From Rodentolepis nana (Eukaryota > Platyhelminthes > Cestoda > Cyclophyllidea > Hymenolepididae), in the NCBI GenBank assembly GCA_900617975.1, contig UZAE01012014.1:33796-97795 (forward strand): a stretch of DNA of 64,000 nt, given 5' to 3'. Numbering within the stretch: position 1 is the stretch's first letter; each line of letters opens with the position of its first letter. Positions 22,726 to 35,560 of the stretch are shown here, piece after piece. Position numbers and translations under genes: made by a program. The notes beneath the pieces are model-generated. The model saw nothing but the letters and a program-made list of their open reading frames with translations. It searched no databases and was not told the origin of the DNA.

Positions 22726-23554
22726 CCTGTCAGGAATGGTCAAGGGAGATTCAGGCGAAGTTGAAGGACGCGCGATCGACCTAAATTACTTTAAATTCAC
22801 CATGGGGGTTATGAAATTTTTATTAAATGAGTAAATTTTTCCATTATACTGCAATGTTTTTATTATATAAGAAGATTTTATTCATAAACGTTTTCGTTTC
22901 TGCTTCACTTCTTTACTTAATAGCATATATATTGTATTTTTGGTTTCCAACAAAGTGTGGATGATGTCGCTTTCTTAAATATAATCACTGTAATACACAC
23001 AAGTATGGACTATTTGGTGAATACGAGTAAAAGCTAATATTTTGTAATATTTGTGCTTTCTATCTTTTATGTCACTTAATCAGTTTGACTTAGGTAAAGC
23101 CACAGCTGACTTAGAAAGGATACTGAGATGCTTAAATTCCTGTAGGCATATTTTTGGTGTAACTTACATTTAGAGAACTAAAAGAAAATGTACAAATTAT
23201 ATCTGAAGCTCGACTCATGCAAATAGACGCGAAGGGTCATCGGAGAATATCTAAGTTACTAATTCCTAAACAAATTGACTATGAGATTTGAACTACTGTA
23301 TCCTAAAATGTTTGATTTCTACTCTCAAAGATTTCTAATTGAATGTTTTATTATTTCAATTTTTCGAGATATTTGAGGGTATATTATGTCGTACCGTTAG
23401 TTAATTATGCTACTGTAAACAGAATGGTCCTGTTATTTGGAAGAAAATCGTACTAATCAACGCAAATTTGTGTCAAAACGAACATAGGTCAATAAAATGG
23501 AAGAACTAATATTCCGGAACAGAATGCTTGAAGCTATCAACAACGCTTGAACTA
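22726..23554. other. DCAF7 upstream region
   Basis: About 830 bp, AT-rich, containing the presumed 55-nt 5'UTR (22726-22780) with its acceptor-like AG and the promoter. No other feature seen. Confidence 0.45.
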
Positions 23555-23879
23555 TGTGCGATAGACTTACCTCCACGTGGTGCACTTGGTCAATGTATAC
23601 TCATACGACGAAAGTCTATTATTCGGCAGTTGGCTATTGACTTCAAACTACCATCACCCCACTCTATGATATATTCGACTACTACCACAGTACTCACCTC
23701 ACCCTTTCCACTCTACCTTTGTGTCTGTCTCTTTTACATCTTTGAAACACTTTTCTGTTCCCCTCCCCTCGCCCTCTCGACTTTTTCACTTTGATGTTCC
23801 TCCCCCTCTATGAAGCCTGAAATCAACTAAAGGGCTAATGATAGCTATCAAAACACCTGCTATTTGATATAAATAAATG
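23555..23879 (+). mobile_element. SINE-like element, copy 1
   Basis: Near full-length member of the dispersed family described under copy 5. Head with GTGCGATAGACTTACCTCC, CACGTGG palindrome, pyrimidine-rich middle, tail GATATAAATAAAT. No target duplication recognised. Confidence 0.85.
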
Positions 23880-26800
23880 TCGACAAAACTCGAATTTCAT
23901 GGCCAGGGTGCTCCAATTTGATCAGGTCGCCTAATATGCAAACTTTTTTCTGGCCATAGTAGACTCCATTGCAATTGACCCCTACTTTCATATCAGTTTC
24001 TTTACACTTTGCTCAGGGGGCATTCGGCAGGTATATTTAGCCATGATTCAGTGAAGTTCGGTCAACCATTCTTGTCTACATCAGGATTATGTGTGGGTTG
24101 ATTCTTTAGCACATTTTAAAAAAATATTCAAGTATTATCCTGTGATATCTATTCCAAACATTCGTTGCTGGTCGCGTGAAGCAGTTATTTTCATTTCTGA
24201 TTCTATATAATTTGTCAAATGTTAAACAGTAAATAATTCTGATTGACAGTGCGAAAAATGGTAACATTAAAGACCTCAATAAAAGGGAATACAAAGCACT
24301 CAAATGTCAAAAATATAAACTCACATTATTACAAAAAAAAACAAATCCTATTCATGTTCATTTACTTTATCTCAGTAGACGGTTTAATGAATTAACCAAT
24401 ATATATTTTAGTGTATGAGCACTTATTTATTTGTTTATAGCAAACGGCAGGACACCGTAACAGGTGAGTCATCTCCATTTCCTCCTGTAGGTCACGTAGG
24501 GGTCCTGTTAATTGTGAGCATACTCTTATTCTGATCAATCGCAGTTCATTCCCACCTCCACTTTGTTGCTAGTGCGTAAACATTGGCATCACTGATTAGA
24601 TTTCAGATAAAATTAAATTCAAATGTTTTACAATATAAAAAATTCATATCATATTTCTAAATGACTGCCTTGGTTATTAAATAAAGCTTAAACCAGTCAT
24701 TATGAACTTCATATTCTGTCACAATTTGTAGAATAAAGCTATTTTAAATGGTAGACCTATCAATCAAATGTTCAAATTTACCCTATTAGTGGAAGAACTA
24801 GCGTGTTTTGTGCAATCGCACAGTTGTTCACAAGGTCACAGATTCTAATTTACATATGCCATAATAATTTCTTTTCATCTTGAGCTCCACAAATGAAACA
24901 GGAATAAAAGGTAGGGAATTACTTTCCTTAGCTTAGTCACAAAATATTTTGAAGCTTCAAAATTTGCTCTACTTTTGTCAAATCCAGAGGGCTTTAATTC
25001 ATGCCATTCCGACGCCGTTAACTATGATTAAGACTAATATTTGTCGATTGCATTTTATTTTATGACTATTTTTCATTTGCATTTCCCTGTAGTTGATTTG
25101 CAACACTACAGGTCTAGTGTATTCGTCTTAAAAAAACCGAACTTCACGGTGAAGTTATTTTTCACTTTGGAGAATGATATCTACTATTGATGGAGAAGAA
25201 AGACAAATTGTAGGCGATGTATGCGCAAAGGAAGCTCTTTTTAGAGAAATCAAACATGCATAAAAGGTGCACATTTCATCATCTGGCTGATTTGAACTTC
25301 AATTAATTTGAGAAATAAGGCACTATCCTACAAGATGCCGAATCAATTATTGTAGTAAAGTGAAATGGAATCATTGGTGTATCCAAACCAATAAAGGCTG
25401 AAAGATACTCCGATTGCATCAAGACTTCATTTTAATGTAATAAATAGCGATTGCTCACTTCGACATGAAAACAAATATAGGTAGTTGTGATGAATCTGGT
25501 TTAAGAACACTCACAGATCACCTAACTACAAACCTAGTCATCAAATATACTCACAAACAAATAAAGTCTTTATTACCGACCACCTTACGACCGCCATGGG
25601 TCGTTCATTGCAAGTGCTGCATGATTCAGCAATTGAAGAAAGCAGAAGCTTCCTTACTAGTGTGTGCGCGCGGACACACATACACACGCAGAATCATAAA
25701 AGCACCACATATTATACATTTGCATACACAATGTGCATGTTTTCAAATCACGTACGACTGAACTTTCTAATTTAAGCTATGCAGAGGTAACGCGCGAATT
25801 CCAAAAAGAGGATTGCCTCGATTTAGACAAAATGAATTGACTAGGAAGCTAGGCGAATGCATAGTCTAAAAGTAACACATTATTAAGCATAAACAGTAAA
25901 ATTAAATTGTTAAATAACCTAGGGAAACCGCATTCTATACTTCAAAACTGGTAATAGCAGTTTCATTATCTTAAGTAATTTTTTTAGAATTGAATTCATC
26001 GATGGATTATTTCACAAAGCAGTCGTCTTACGTTTTATGTTTTCGTGGAACATGTTGTTAAAAAAATAGACATACATTGCATGCCCAGGTAAATGAATAA
26101 CGTATTTATTCAGTGGAATAAAAAAAATGTTTCGGTAAATAAAATGCTCTCATTCCGACGGAGGATTTATAATTAATCGGTTATGTAATTATTTACTTCA
26201 AGGTCATTGATTTTAAAATTATTAACTTATTTCGATTCAAAATTAAATATACTTCCACATTCAAAATGAGTTTTTTTAACACTTTTTTGTCCTCGAATTA
26301 AAGCACACATAATTGATTAAAACTCCTTTAATTAATGGACTGGGACCACGTCCACTACAGCTTTCTTGAATTGAAAGCGCCATTTTCTTTCCCGCTTTTT
26401 CTTTTAATGTACCTAGTCATTCAAAATCTCATTATTGTGAGTCAGCTAAAATTTGCGGTTAAATTCGTCACCTGAGATTCATGAACTGAGGCCACGTAAC
26501 CTGAGCTTAAACTGCTCCACCGAATGTAGGGTACTTGACGTTTTTAACCGCTGAGCCTGAGTGTCCTGGTCGAGTAAGCATTTCCGTCGTTTTACCCAAT
26601 CCGCTTACCTTCACTTACAGAGTATTAGAAACACCGCTGGCTATTAGTTATTGGCCGGGTGTTCTCAAGACGCACGTGCTCTCTACGCAACAAGTAACAC
26701 TTTCGTGTCTTCCAGACGGTTTGAGTGTGCAAGAGATTCCTTTATTCATCCTAGGTAACGTTGTGCACCCCACAGTAATGAAGTATTTCAAGCATAGCAG

Positions 26801-27819
26801 CGTGTTTATGTGCGTACTAGGGATGGGGAATGATATAAATAGTAGTTTAGATCAAAGACGACATTGATAATATGCAAGAGGTTTTCATTAAATCTGAGGA
26901 AAATTGCACATATGTTACTTTAAGTTAATTGGAAATGTATCTGAAAGTGCGATGAAAAAAGTATATTCTAATGGATTGTGTTTTAGTAAAACACGGTTAA
27001 CCACAAACCAATTTAAATACCCAAATGATTTGCGCTTTAAAATGTTTGATCACTTTAAAGCAACGCTTGATTTTTGAAGAAATTGACAGAAAAAAACTCC
27101 TTTCTGAAGCTACAAAAAATCTAAAACATATGTCCACAATAAGATTAATAACGAAGGTCTGGGTAAGTGTGACGTCAATTAGAGCCCAAAGAAATAAATT
27201 GCCTTACGCCAAAATTTACTTTACACAAATTGAAAAAAAATATTGCAACGTTTATAAACTAGCTGATTACCCGTAATGTTTATTTTATTCACATAACTTA
27301 TCACTGTACTTCGTTAAGGAAAGTACGTTTAGGCAGACAGTATATATCAGAAATGAGGAAACCCAGAAGATATTTAGTGGTGTTGTCTTTTTATTGTCAA
27401 ATGGAATCTGGAAATTAGCTGATAATCGGTGAGTAAATAAATGCAGATAGATACTTTAAATGAGCATTGATGGCTTGTTAACTGAGCAGGCCATTGCAAG
27501 GACGCCGGATTTTCTAGAAAATTCTAGTTCGTGCGCGAGGATTGCTTCGATAAGGCATGTTAACTTTGTAGATTCTAAGGCCATAGCGAGGGACCTGAGT
27601 GAGTCAGCTCTCAACTTTTAAATGCATGAATGAGTTGAGATCTTGTAATTGCTGCAAAAGCAAGGAAACATTGAAATAACGTTGGTTTGGTTGATTTAAG
27701 ATTAAAATGTCGGTTTACGATGCCTCTCTATACTTCAACAATAATAATAATAATATTTTTTGTTTTTGTATTTGTAAAGGCGTAACAGACGTTGACACAT
27801 TTTTTTAAAAATATATTCA
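23880..27819. other. Gene desert, about 3.9 kb
   Basis: No host gene or known element recognised. It contains a GC-richer 110-codon ORF at 26535-26867 (+) without family resemblance, and short CA/GT-rich stretches near 25665-25690. Confidence 0.4.
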
Positions 27820-28127
27820 TTTAAATGGCAGGCTTTATGATAGTTATTATTAGCCCTTTAGTTGACTTTGGGCTTCACAGAAGGGAGGAACATCAGTGAG
27901 AAAGTCTAAAGGGGGAATGGAAGAGTGATTCACAGATGTGAAAGAGAGACAGACAGACACAAAGGTAGAGTAAAAGGGAAGGTAAGGTGAGTACTGTGAA
28001 AGTGGTGAAATATGACATACAGTGGGGTCATGGTAGTTAGAAGTCAACTGTCGGTTTATAGACTTTTTTGCCGTATGAGTATACGTTGCCCAGGGTGCAC
28101 CACGCAGAGGTAAGTCTATTGCATGCC
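27820..28127 (-). mobile_element. SINE-like element, copy 2
   Basis: Antisense copy, tail side at left, ending at right with the head (GCAGAGGTAAGTCTATT). It abuts the tRNA-Lys-like sequence at 28135, and copy 3 lies beyond that in opposite orientation. Confidence 0.85.
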
Positions 28128-28134
28128 TATCAGA

Positions 28135-28207
28135 GCCCGGATAACTCAGTCGGTAGAACGTCAGACTTTTAATCTGAGGGTTCAGGGTTTGTGTCCCTGT
28201 TCGGGCG
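28135..28207 (+). pseudogene. Decayed tRNA-Lys(UUU) gene or tRNA-derived fragment
   Basis: Exactly 73 nt fold as a tRNA: acceptor stem GCCCGGA with TTCGGGC (G-T at position 6), discriminator G, anticodon stem TCAGA/TCTGA with loop CTTTTAA (anticodon TTT, Lys), and T stem CAGGG/CCCTG. It is broken in two places: the D stem has ACTC against GAAC (two mismatches where a normal tRNA-Lys has GCTC/GAGC), and the T loop is TTTGTGT instead of TTCAAGT, which removes C56 and A58 and damages the internal B box. It lies between two SINE copies that face away from it in inverted orientation. Confidence 0.8.
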
Positions 28208-28250
28208 CTAGTGCGCGAAGCATCGGCATGCTCTTCTCTGTACATTTTTT

Positions 28251-28545
28251 GGGGTGTGCGATAGACTTACCTCCACATGGTGCACCCTGGGTAAAATGTA
28301 TTCATAAGGCAAAATGACTTCAAACCGGCTGTTGACTTCTGACCTCATAATACTATGACCCCACTGTGCCATATTTCACCACTTCCACAGTACTCAACTT
28401 TCCTCACCTTTTACTTTACCTTTGTGTCTGTCTGTCCGTCTCTCTTTTACATCTGTGAATCAATCTTCTGTTCCCTCTCTCGACTTTTGTTACTTTGATG
28501 TTTATCCTCCTCTCTATCAAGCTCGAGGTCATTTAAGGGGTAATG
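28251..28545 (+). mobile_element. SINE-like element, copy 3
   Basis: Sense copy beginning GGGGTGTGCGATAGACTTACC. The body is complete to AAGGGGTAATG, then it breaks into a T-run and loses the usual GATATAAATAAA tail. With copy 2 it forms an inverted pair around the tRNA-Lys-like sequence. Confidence 0.8.
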
Positions 28546-30177
28546 TTTTTTTTAAAATAAAGCATGGCAGAAAGTGTTCTATTTTCCAGAGTTTATTTGT
28601 TACCTCATGAAAATCACAAAAAACTTAATAAAAGGCGAAGTTAGACATAGACACCTTAATTGTAAAATTCCATGTCATCGAGTACGATATGATGAAATTT
28701 TTACGCAATTAGCCCAATGAAAAATATGTAAAATCTGCTAATTATACAAATATAAGATCCATTAAACAGGTTATCTTGCCAATTTTATTTCGCTTGGATG
28801 GAATATTTTTTATTCGATCATTAAGCTTGAACATCGCGATCATCTTGAATTTGTTCCGAGGCATCCTGAAGTACTTGGGATGACGGTTGGTTCAAAAATT
28901 GCTCTGGACTTCCGAAATTTCTTAATTTCCAGGCGAAGGGTGGTTAAATATGCCCACTTTGGCTTTCGTTCCTACGCGATTTCGGTTTGATGTTACGACT
29001 GCGTACCGAGACCGAAGATGTATATGTTGGGATAACTAAGTTTGAAAATCAGCGTGTGGTTTTTGTGATCCAGTGACGATACTTTTGATTTGAATTGTCT
29101 TGGGCTTTGAAAGAGCAGGCGACAGGCCTCTTGAGACGTAAATGCAGTGCGTTGTTGTTGTTGTTGTCATAAATTTCGTACAACAGCGTATGAACTTTCC
29201 GCTTTAAACGGGTTACCTATTTAGCATAACCGAATTCCTTGCGTACTTGGCATCTATCATCCGTTTGCGTGAAACACTTGAAACGCCAAAGAGAGTGAGT
29301 AACAAATTCGAACATTTGCTTACATCTGTATGGTTGAATTTCGGCGATTGGACTAGGGGTGGGGCGTGAATTATTTTTCCATTTGCAAACAAAGAGTCAA
29401 TAATGAAACGCTTCTGATTGTAATAAGACCAGGCTGCTCAAGTTGACCGAGACTAAGCAGATGGAGATTGTGAAGCATAACGCGTAATCAATACTTTAAC
29501 GTCTCCAAAAGAAACCGTACATTTGAGTTTGCAGATCACTTTGTTAGATCCACAAGAGGGACATATTGGAGACAAGGAGGCTAACTTTAATTCTGGACAA
29601 CCCATAAGGAAAGTTACCGAGGCACTGATTTTCTATTGACCTGCAAATCGGCGATGTATGACTTCTTGGCGTCAAAAAGAAACCTCGTAGGTGCACCTTT
29701 TGACATGGTCTGGTGAGAAACAGTTCATTTGTTCTCGTCTTTTCAAAGATTTTTGTACTTCTAAAAGAACTGAGAGGAGGTATCGAATTTGGAGGCATAC
29801 CTCATAAAATATGTTGCTTGTTAGTGAATGTGGCACTTTTGGCATCAACGGCGAAGAGACAGAGGGGTCTAATGAGTTGGTAGACGAAATTTTGGGGCAG
29901 ATCATTACTCCTGCGCAATTAACTAGGCGTTATGTCGTGCTGAATAGCTACTGGGCTTAGTGACTGCATGAAGTGGATTAAGATGTGCTTTCTTGAAACG
30001 TTTTATGGCTGATTGGTGCAACTGCACATAAATATCAGCCGTCTGAAAACGCGTTATTGGAGGGAAATGCCACATGACACTGGAAGAAAAAGAGAATGGG
30101 AACAGTTAACAGTAGTAGAAACATCGTGAGAGTAATGAGCCCAGCATTTTGATAAAAGTATCTAACTCCACAAACAG
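28546..30177. other. Unassigned 1.6 kb, somewhat GC-richer
   Basis: Several short overlapping ORFs on the minus strand (29544-29905) that shift frame and match nothing I recognise. It also has a (GTT)5 run near 29152. Possibly an eroded element or processed pseudogene. Confidence 0.35.
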
Positions 30178-30503
30178 GGGTGTGTGATAGGCTTACTTCC
30201 ACATGGAGTACCCTGGGCAATGTATACTCATACGGCAAAAAAGTTTATTAACCGGCCGTTGACTTCTCACTTCTAACTACTACCACCCTACTGCGTGTCA
30301 TATTCAACTAATTCCACAGTAGTCACCTCACTCTTTTTCTACCTTTGTGTCTCTCTCTTTCACATATTTGAAACACTCATCTGTTGCCCTCTCCCCTTTC
30401 GACTTTTTTTCAATTTGATGTTCCTTCCTCTCTGTGAAGCCTTAAGTCAACAAAAGGGGTAATGATAACTATCAAAAACGCCTGCTATTTGATATAAATA
30501 AAT
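30178..30503 (+). mobile_element. SINE-like element, copy 4
   Basis: Full-length sense copy, more diverged in the head (GTGTGATAGGCTTACTTCC), tail GATATAAATAAAT. No clear target duplication. Confidence 0.85.
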
Positions 30504-30972
30504 CCCCACGTACAATCATTCAGACATTTTGAAATTGCTGTGAAATCCACAGCTTCTGGATGTTCGAAAGATTTAGCAATTATTCTCATTTTTGAAAAAT
30601 AATAGTTTGAAGTATTCGAAATATTTATCGTCGCCAAAATATTTTAACAACGTCACCAGTTGCGTTTAATTAATTATCTCATTATAAAAAGTTTTAATAC
30701 ATGCGCAAGTAAAAAGGCATATTTAAAACATATGCAATTATTGGACAAAAGGGGTTAAATTCCGTTTAGTTAACTAGAACTGACGACAGGCATAAAACTT
30801 TCGATGGCTCTTCAAAGGCCGAAATTGCCGTTGCGGTGCCACTTGAGAAACAGCCCCCTATTTCTATATTCTTTAATTAGACAGCCAGTGTATTTGCTGT
30901 TTTCTCAATCAAAACTCGAATATCATTTTACCTTTGCTAAAGTTATATCATTCACTACATTCTGGACCAGGG

Positions 30973-31293
30973 GTGTGCGATAGACTTACCTCCACGTGGT
31001 GCATCCTGGGCAACGTATATTCATACGGCCAAAAAGTCTATTAACTGGCAGTTGACTTCTCACTTCAAACTACCATGACCCCACTCTATGTCTTATTCGA
31101 CCCCTTCCACAGTAATAATCTAGCCTTTTCTCTGCCTTTGTGTCTGTCTGTCTCTTTTACATCTGTGAATCGCTCTTCTTTACCCCTGTCGAATTTTTCT
31201 CACTTTAATGTTCCTCCCTTCTGTGAAGCCCGAAGTCAACTAAAGGGCTAATGATAACTATCAAAATGCCTGCCATTTGATATAAATAAATAA
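30973..31293 (+). mobile_element. SINE-like element, copy 5 (reference copy with TSD)
   Basis: Reference for the family. It is flanked by a perfect 16-bp direct repeat, ACATTCTGGACCAGGG (30957-30972 and 31294-31309), which fixes the ends: head GTGTGCGATAGACTTACCTCC region, tail GATATAAATAAATAAA. Length is about 321 bp. Order of parts in sense orientation: head with a CCACGTGG palindrome and a TGGTGCA box, a TCATACGGC segment, a GACCCCACT segment, about 100 nt of C/T-rich sequence (TGTGTCTGTCTGTCTC), a TGTGAAGCCCGAAGTCAAC segment, and the A/T-rich tail. Long target duplications and a simple A-rich tail are what LINE-mobilised SINEs leave. A Pol III promoter is not obvious: the head does not look like a tRNA, 5S or 7SL. 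Confidence 0.88.
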
Positions 31294-31309
31294 ACATTCT
31301 GGACCAGGG

Positions 31310-32345
31310 TTTAAATTTGACTTACTTTAATGAAAATAACTTACCTCCATCGGTGCCATCGATTTTCCCATTTTTTGCAGTTGTGCTTTTGTTAACATTT
31401 CAGGTACACAATTTCATTGAAAGTGAAGTCAAGTTGGGAGTGAAGTGGGGAACCCTAGGAAGATCTTTAGTTTACCAGTTTACTTATTCACCCCAACTAC
31501 AGGGCAAAACCAGTGGGATTAAGTAGGCTCGAACTGATATTTTTGGAGCATATATATACAACAAACCAAAGCCCCATTGGCCACATAACTTGATTTATTG
31601 TCATTTTGTAGTTTTTCTTCGGTGGTGGAGGCTGCCAAATCACCATGACCACTAACCAGAACTTGTGAATTATCTGTTTAACCGAAGTAAAAGAAGCGAG
31701 GAAGTACCATGGCAATGTCCTACTGAAAACTTCTTCTTACAGAATGAAAAATGATAAATTGGTTGCAATTGATGTCGGAATGGCTATTTACATTTCCCGA
31801 AAACTTTTCTAATTTACTGCGGAAATGCTGTTCGCTTAATTTTTCACCAATGAATAATTTAAAATTCACAGGTATTAATGTTGAACACTTTCTCTGCAAC
31901 CTCCTTCTTCAATGACACAACACATTAATACTATCAACATTAAATACTTGTTCGCGTTTCCTGAAACTGCTGGAAAGTAGGTTTTAAAATTTTAATTACA
32001 ATGAAAGGACTTTTAAATTACAAATGCCATGAAAGCAAACCAAGTTTAGATTATTTTAATTTTGTTAAGATATTTGAAATTTTCGTATTTAATTGTTGGT
32101 GTAGGATTTTGTCATTTGCTCAATGAATGCAAATAATATATTCTACAATTCGTGAATTTCTAAAACATGTGGATTAAAATAGGCATTTACCAATTAGCCA
32201 CAACAAATGGCCAGGATGAAATGATATATTGGTCAAGATATGGTTCGCCCATATTGCGATTGAAAAGATAAAATGGAACCCATAGAATATGTTTGGTCGG
32301 ATAACAGATCAAACGGCGAATGGTGACCGTTCTCGTCTTGCCATG
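31310..32345. other. No supported feature
   Basis: About 1 kb of AT-rich spacer with only shadow ORFs. Confidence 0.4.
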
Positions 32346-32357
32346 ACCTCCCAGAGT

Positions 32358-32666
32358 TTATATCAAATGTCAGGGTTTATGATAGTCATATTTAGCCCTT
32401 TAGTTGACTTCGAGATTCACAGAGGGAGGAATATCAAAGTCACGAAAATTCGAGAAAGGGAAGAGATGAATGGTTCACGGATGTAAAGAGACAGACACGG
32501 AGGTAGAGAAAAAGGTAAGGCGAGTACTGTGAAAGTGGTGAAATATGACATACAGTGGGGTCATGGTAGTTTGAAGTCAATAGTCAATTGCCGGTTTGAA
32601 GACTTTTGCCGTATGAGTATACGTTGCCCAGGATGCACCACGTGTAGATAAGTCAATCGTACACTC
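32358..32666 (-). mobile_element. SINE-like element, copy 6
   Basis: Antisense copy flanked by a 12-bp imperfect duplication, ACCTCCCAGAGT (32346-32357) and ACCTCCCAAAGT (32667-32678), one mismatch. The head is diverged (GTGTAGATAAGTC instead of GTGGAGGTAAGTC). Confidence 0.85.
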
Positions 32667-32678
32667 ACCTCCCAAAGT

Positions 32679-35560
32679 AATGACAGCGAAATGAAACAGC
32701 GATTAGTTGTAATTGTACTTCCGGTACCCAACAGGGCATTCATTCCCCTTCCCATCAAAACTAAAATCCTAAGAAATATGATTCAGTGGTCAAAGAGGAA
32801 TAAATATCAAAGTTGGGCATATCCAGCACCAAATGGTTACATTCATTGAAAGTAAAGTACTGCTTAGAATGTCTTAACAGAGAGAGACACACAAATAACT
32901 GGACACCCACTCAAAGAATGCATTATTTAGTATTTAAGTACAATGACAGATCAAATTGTAACTCTCTCTCTCTCTTTTTTTCCTGCAGCTCCACCTTTTT
33001 TCTCTATATTCTTTCTCTGCCCGTCCATTTCAACTTCCAGTCTTTTTATTTGGGAAAGGCTGTCTCTCTTTTGTATCCTCTAGAGATATTTGTCATTTGT
33101 ACTTCAAAGTGCTTCTTTTCTGTTTATGTTTTTGAAAGTCTTGACATAGTATCCCTATGACTAGGTGACTCACTTTTTTGTATATCTGTAAAGGCTTACA
33201 AAATCAGCCGCATAAGGTGAAAAAATTGGAGTAGTCATTACCTGATAACATAAAATGCTCTTTTAGTAATATAAATAGTTTATTGAACTTATTTTATGAT
33301 GAAATGCAGTCTATCTATTTGAACAACTGGTTTTACTAAAACACAATTTACGAACATAGTAAAACAACCATATGTACAAGGTTCTTGGAATACGTTTGAT
33401 CATTTTCCAATGCAAATTTTGCTTTATTTCTTAATTGAAATGCGTTGGAAAGCAGTAAATTTGAAATGAAAAGTTAGAATTGAAAAAAAATTTCATTATC
33501 TTATTTATTGAAAATTTCCTCCTTTTGCACATGAATCAAAAGTCATTTAGGAGGGCCACATTGGAATTGGTTAAATTCCGTTCTCTCCACTTCATGTACA
33601 AACCCAGAATCGCTTTGAAAATGAACAAAATGGAGGGAGTTGATTAAGGTTTATCAAAGAAGCAATATGACTGACGTACGTATTAATATGTTTGCAAAGC
33701 CACTCATAGTCCCAAGATCTTTAGATTAGTCCTCTCTGCTAACATTTTGAAAATTTTTAAGGATTGCTAGTTGGAATTGCACCATTTGAGGCGTGATTTA
33801 GAAAGGGAACCCATTATTTTAAAAGTGATGCAAAACTGGCCTTGAAAAAGGATAAACTTAAAACTATTGCAGAAAAGAATATGGAAAATGCATATAACTA
33901 ATGAAACACCGGAAAATTTTGCGCAAATAGCTTAAAAGCAGCCTTAAGCGAATGGAATAGTTTTCACAAAGTATTTTGACCTAAATTTTGGACAGTATAA
34001 AAATTTCAGTTATAAATTATGCCATGACAACCCTTTTTACCGGATCAATGAATTTCATCATGACCTTTTAATGACAGGTTTGCTATACCCAAGTATATGT
34101 GCAGAAAGGATCCGGTTGAAATCCCTGAAGAAAAAAGTTGGCTTCCTCTTTTGTCGATTTGAGACCGTGGGACGCTATAGGCTAAAAGGGAGGATGATCC
34201 CAAAGCTTTGAGAAAAGTAACCCTTCTCGACTAGCTGCTTGTCAAAAACTCATCTGAAGTTCACAAGTGCTTTAGCTTCTTAATATTTACTAAGAGGTCT
34301 GGTGAGTAGTATATTGATTAAGGAACTCAGATAAGAAAAAAGTTTTGAACAATATTATTTCAAATCTTCTCTTAGCATTGGCTTTAAGTTACTTTTGTTC
34401 CATTGGCTCTGGGGGAATCTTACTATTAGGATGCGCGCTCAAGGGGTGGGCCTTGATTGTCATAGTTGTGACTCAATACCTCTTGTCAGAAGAATTACAC
34501 CACCGTCTATTAAGAAGAACATGAAAGATAATATTTCAAATAAGAAATCTCCAACACCTTGACGTCAATGCTGCAAACTGAACTTTTGGCTAGAAGAGAA
34601 AGGTAATAAATTAGCAAAATTTTAGTGAAATATAAGGAGTAATTTAAAGAAAAATCTTCAGGAAAGTCTGCTGGAACTTCCATTTCTCTTAGTGTTGGCT
34701 ATTCAACTTAGTAGGGTAGATGTTCTAAAAGTCGAAAGAATGTTATTGGATGCTACTTCTGGCATTAGTTCGGGTTCGAGAAAAAATACGGGGGCTCTCG
34801 GGTGGTCCATTGCCGAAATCGACGATGATATTTCCCGAAACACGCCTGATAACGATTGAAAATATGGTTAACTTGATTGCCAAGGTTACTATGATGATAA
34901 TCGAATTACTACAAACTGCTTAGATTCTCTTTGATTGCGTTTGGTTGGGGAGGGGGGAGACTTAAGCTACTCCGTTGCTGAAAACAGACCTGTGAATCAG
35001 CTCAAAATGGGTCAGTAAGGGGGAGAAAAATCACGAGAAGCTTTCTAGTTAGCCCGTTAATGTAACAGATCTGAGAAGTGAAATCGATATTTTAATGATT
35101 GAAGATAAGTAGGACAGAGAAAATCCAGATCGATTCATGAAAGTGAAAGTTAAGTTACAAATAATGGAAAATACTTGATCGGTTTTTTATCCAAAACTCC
35201 CAGTTCTCCTTTCTGTGGTGCCCTTCTTCTGGTAACAAGCTGTAAATAGACCAGGTCAATTGGGGTTGTGTGAAAACAGAGGACCAATGTTTGTTAATAT
35301 GCCAATTGTTTCTCCTGTTCTGAGAGCAGAAATTGGAGCATAAATCAATAGTACATTTTAGCAAGGACAAAATTTCAACTCTCAATAATGGTGCATGTCC
35401 TAATAAGTTGAATTTATCAGAGGATTGAAAGCCACCACTGCAATCCTCAAAAACGTAATGATTAGTGCACTAAATAGCACGCTTGTGTAGCTGGCTGATG
35501 TCATATTATTTAGGAGAAAAACTCAAGAACCAAATTGAATATTTGATTTATATCCAATTA
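32679..35560. other. Mostly unassigned; possible older transposon debris
   Basis: A (CT)n run at 32960-32976 and AT-rich spacer. From about 34.4 kb the base composition becomes less AT-rich and merges into the gypsy-like fragment at 35.56 kb, so part may be eroded upstream sequence of that element. No motif supports this directly. Confidence 0.3.

Noticed and set aside
28135..28207. Functional tRNA-Lys gene
   Set aside because: Two D-stem mismatches and loss of C56 and A58 in the T loop argue against function.
29544..29905. Minus-strand ORF pair as a gene
   Set aside because: Frames shift against each other, no domain is recognisable, and no splice sites join them convincingly.
30973..31000. 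U1 snRNA as the source of the SINE head (ACTTACCT shared with U1)
   Set aside because: The match is only 8 nt and the flanking sequence does not follow U1.
30973..31293. The ~320-bp repeat as a solo LTR or TRIM element
   Set aside because: LTR insertions give 4-6 bp target duplications; here they are 12-16 bp, and one copy is 5'-truncated within its duplication.
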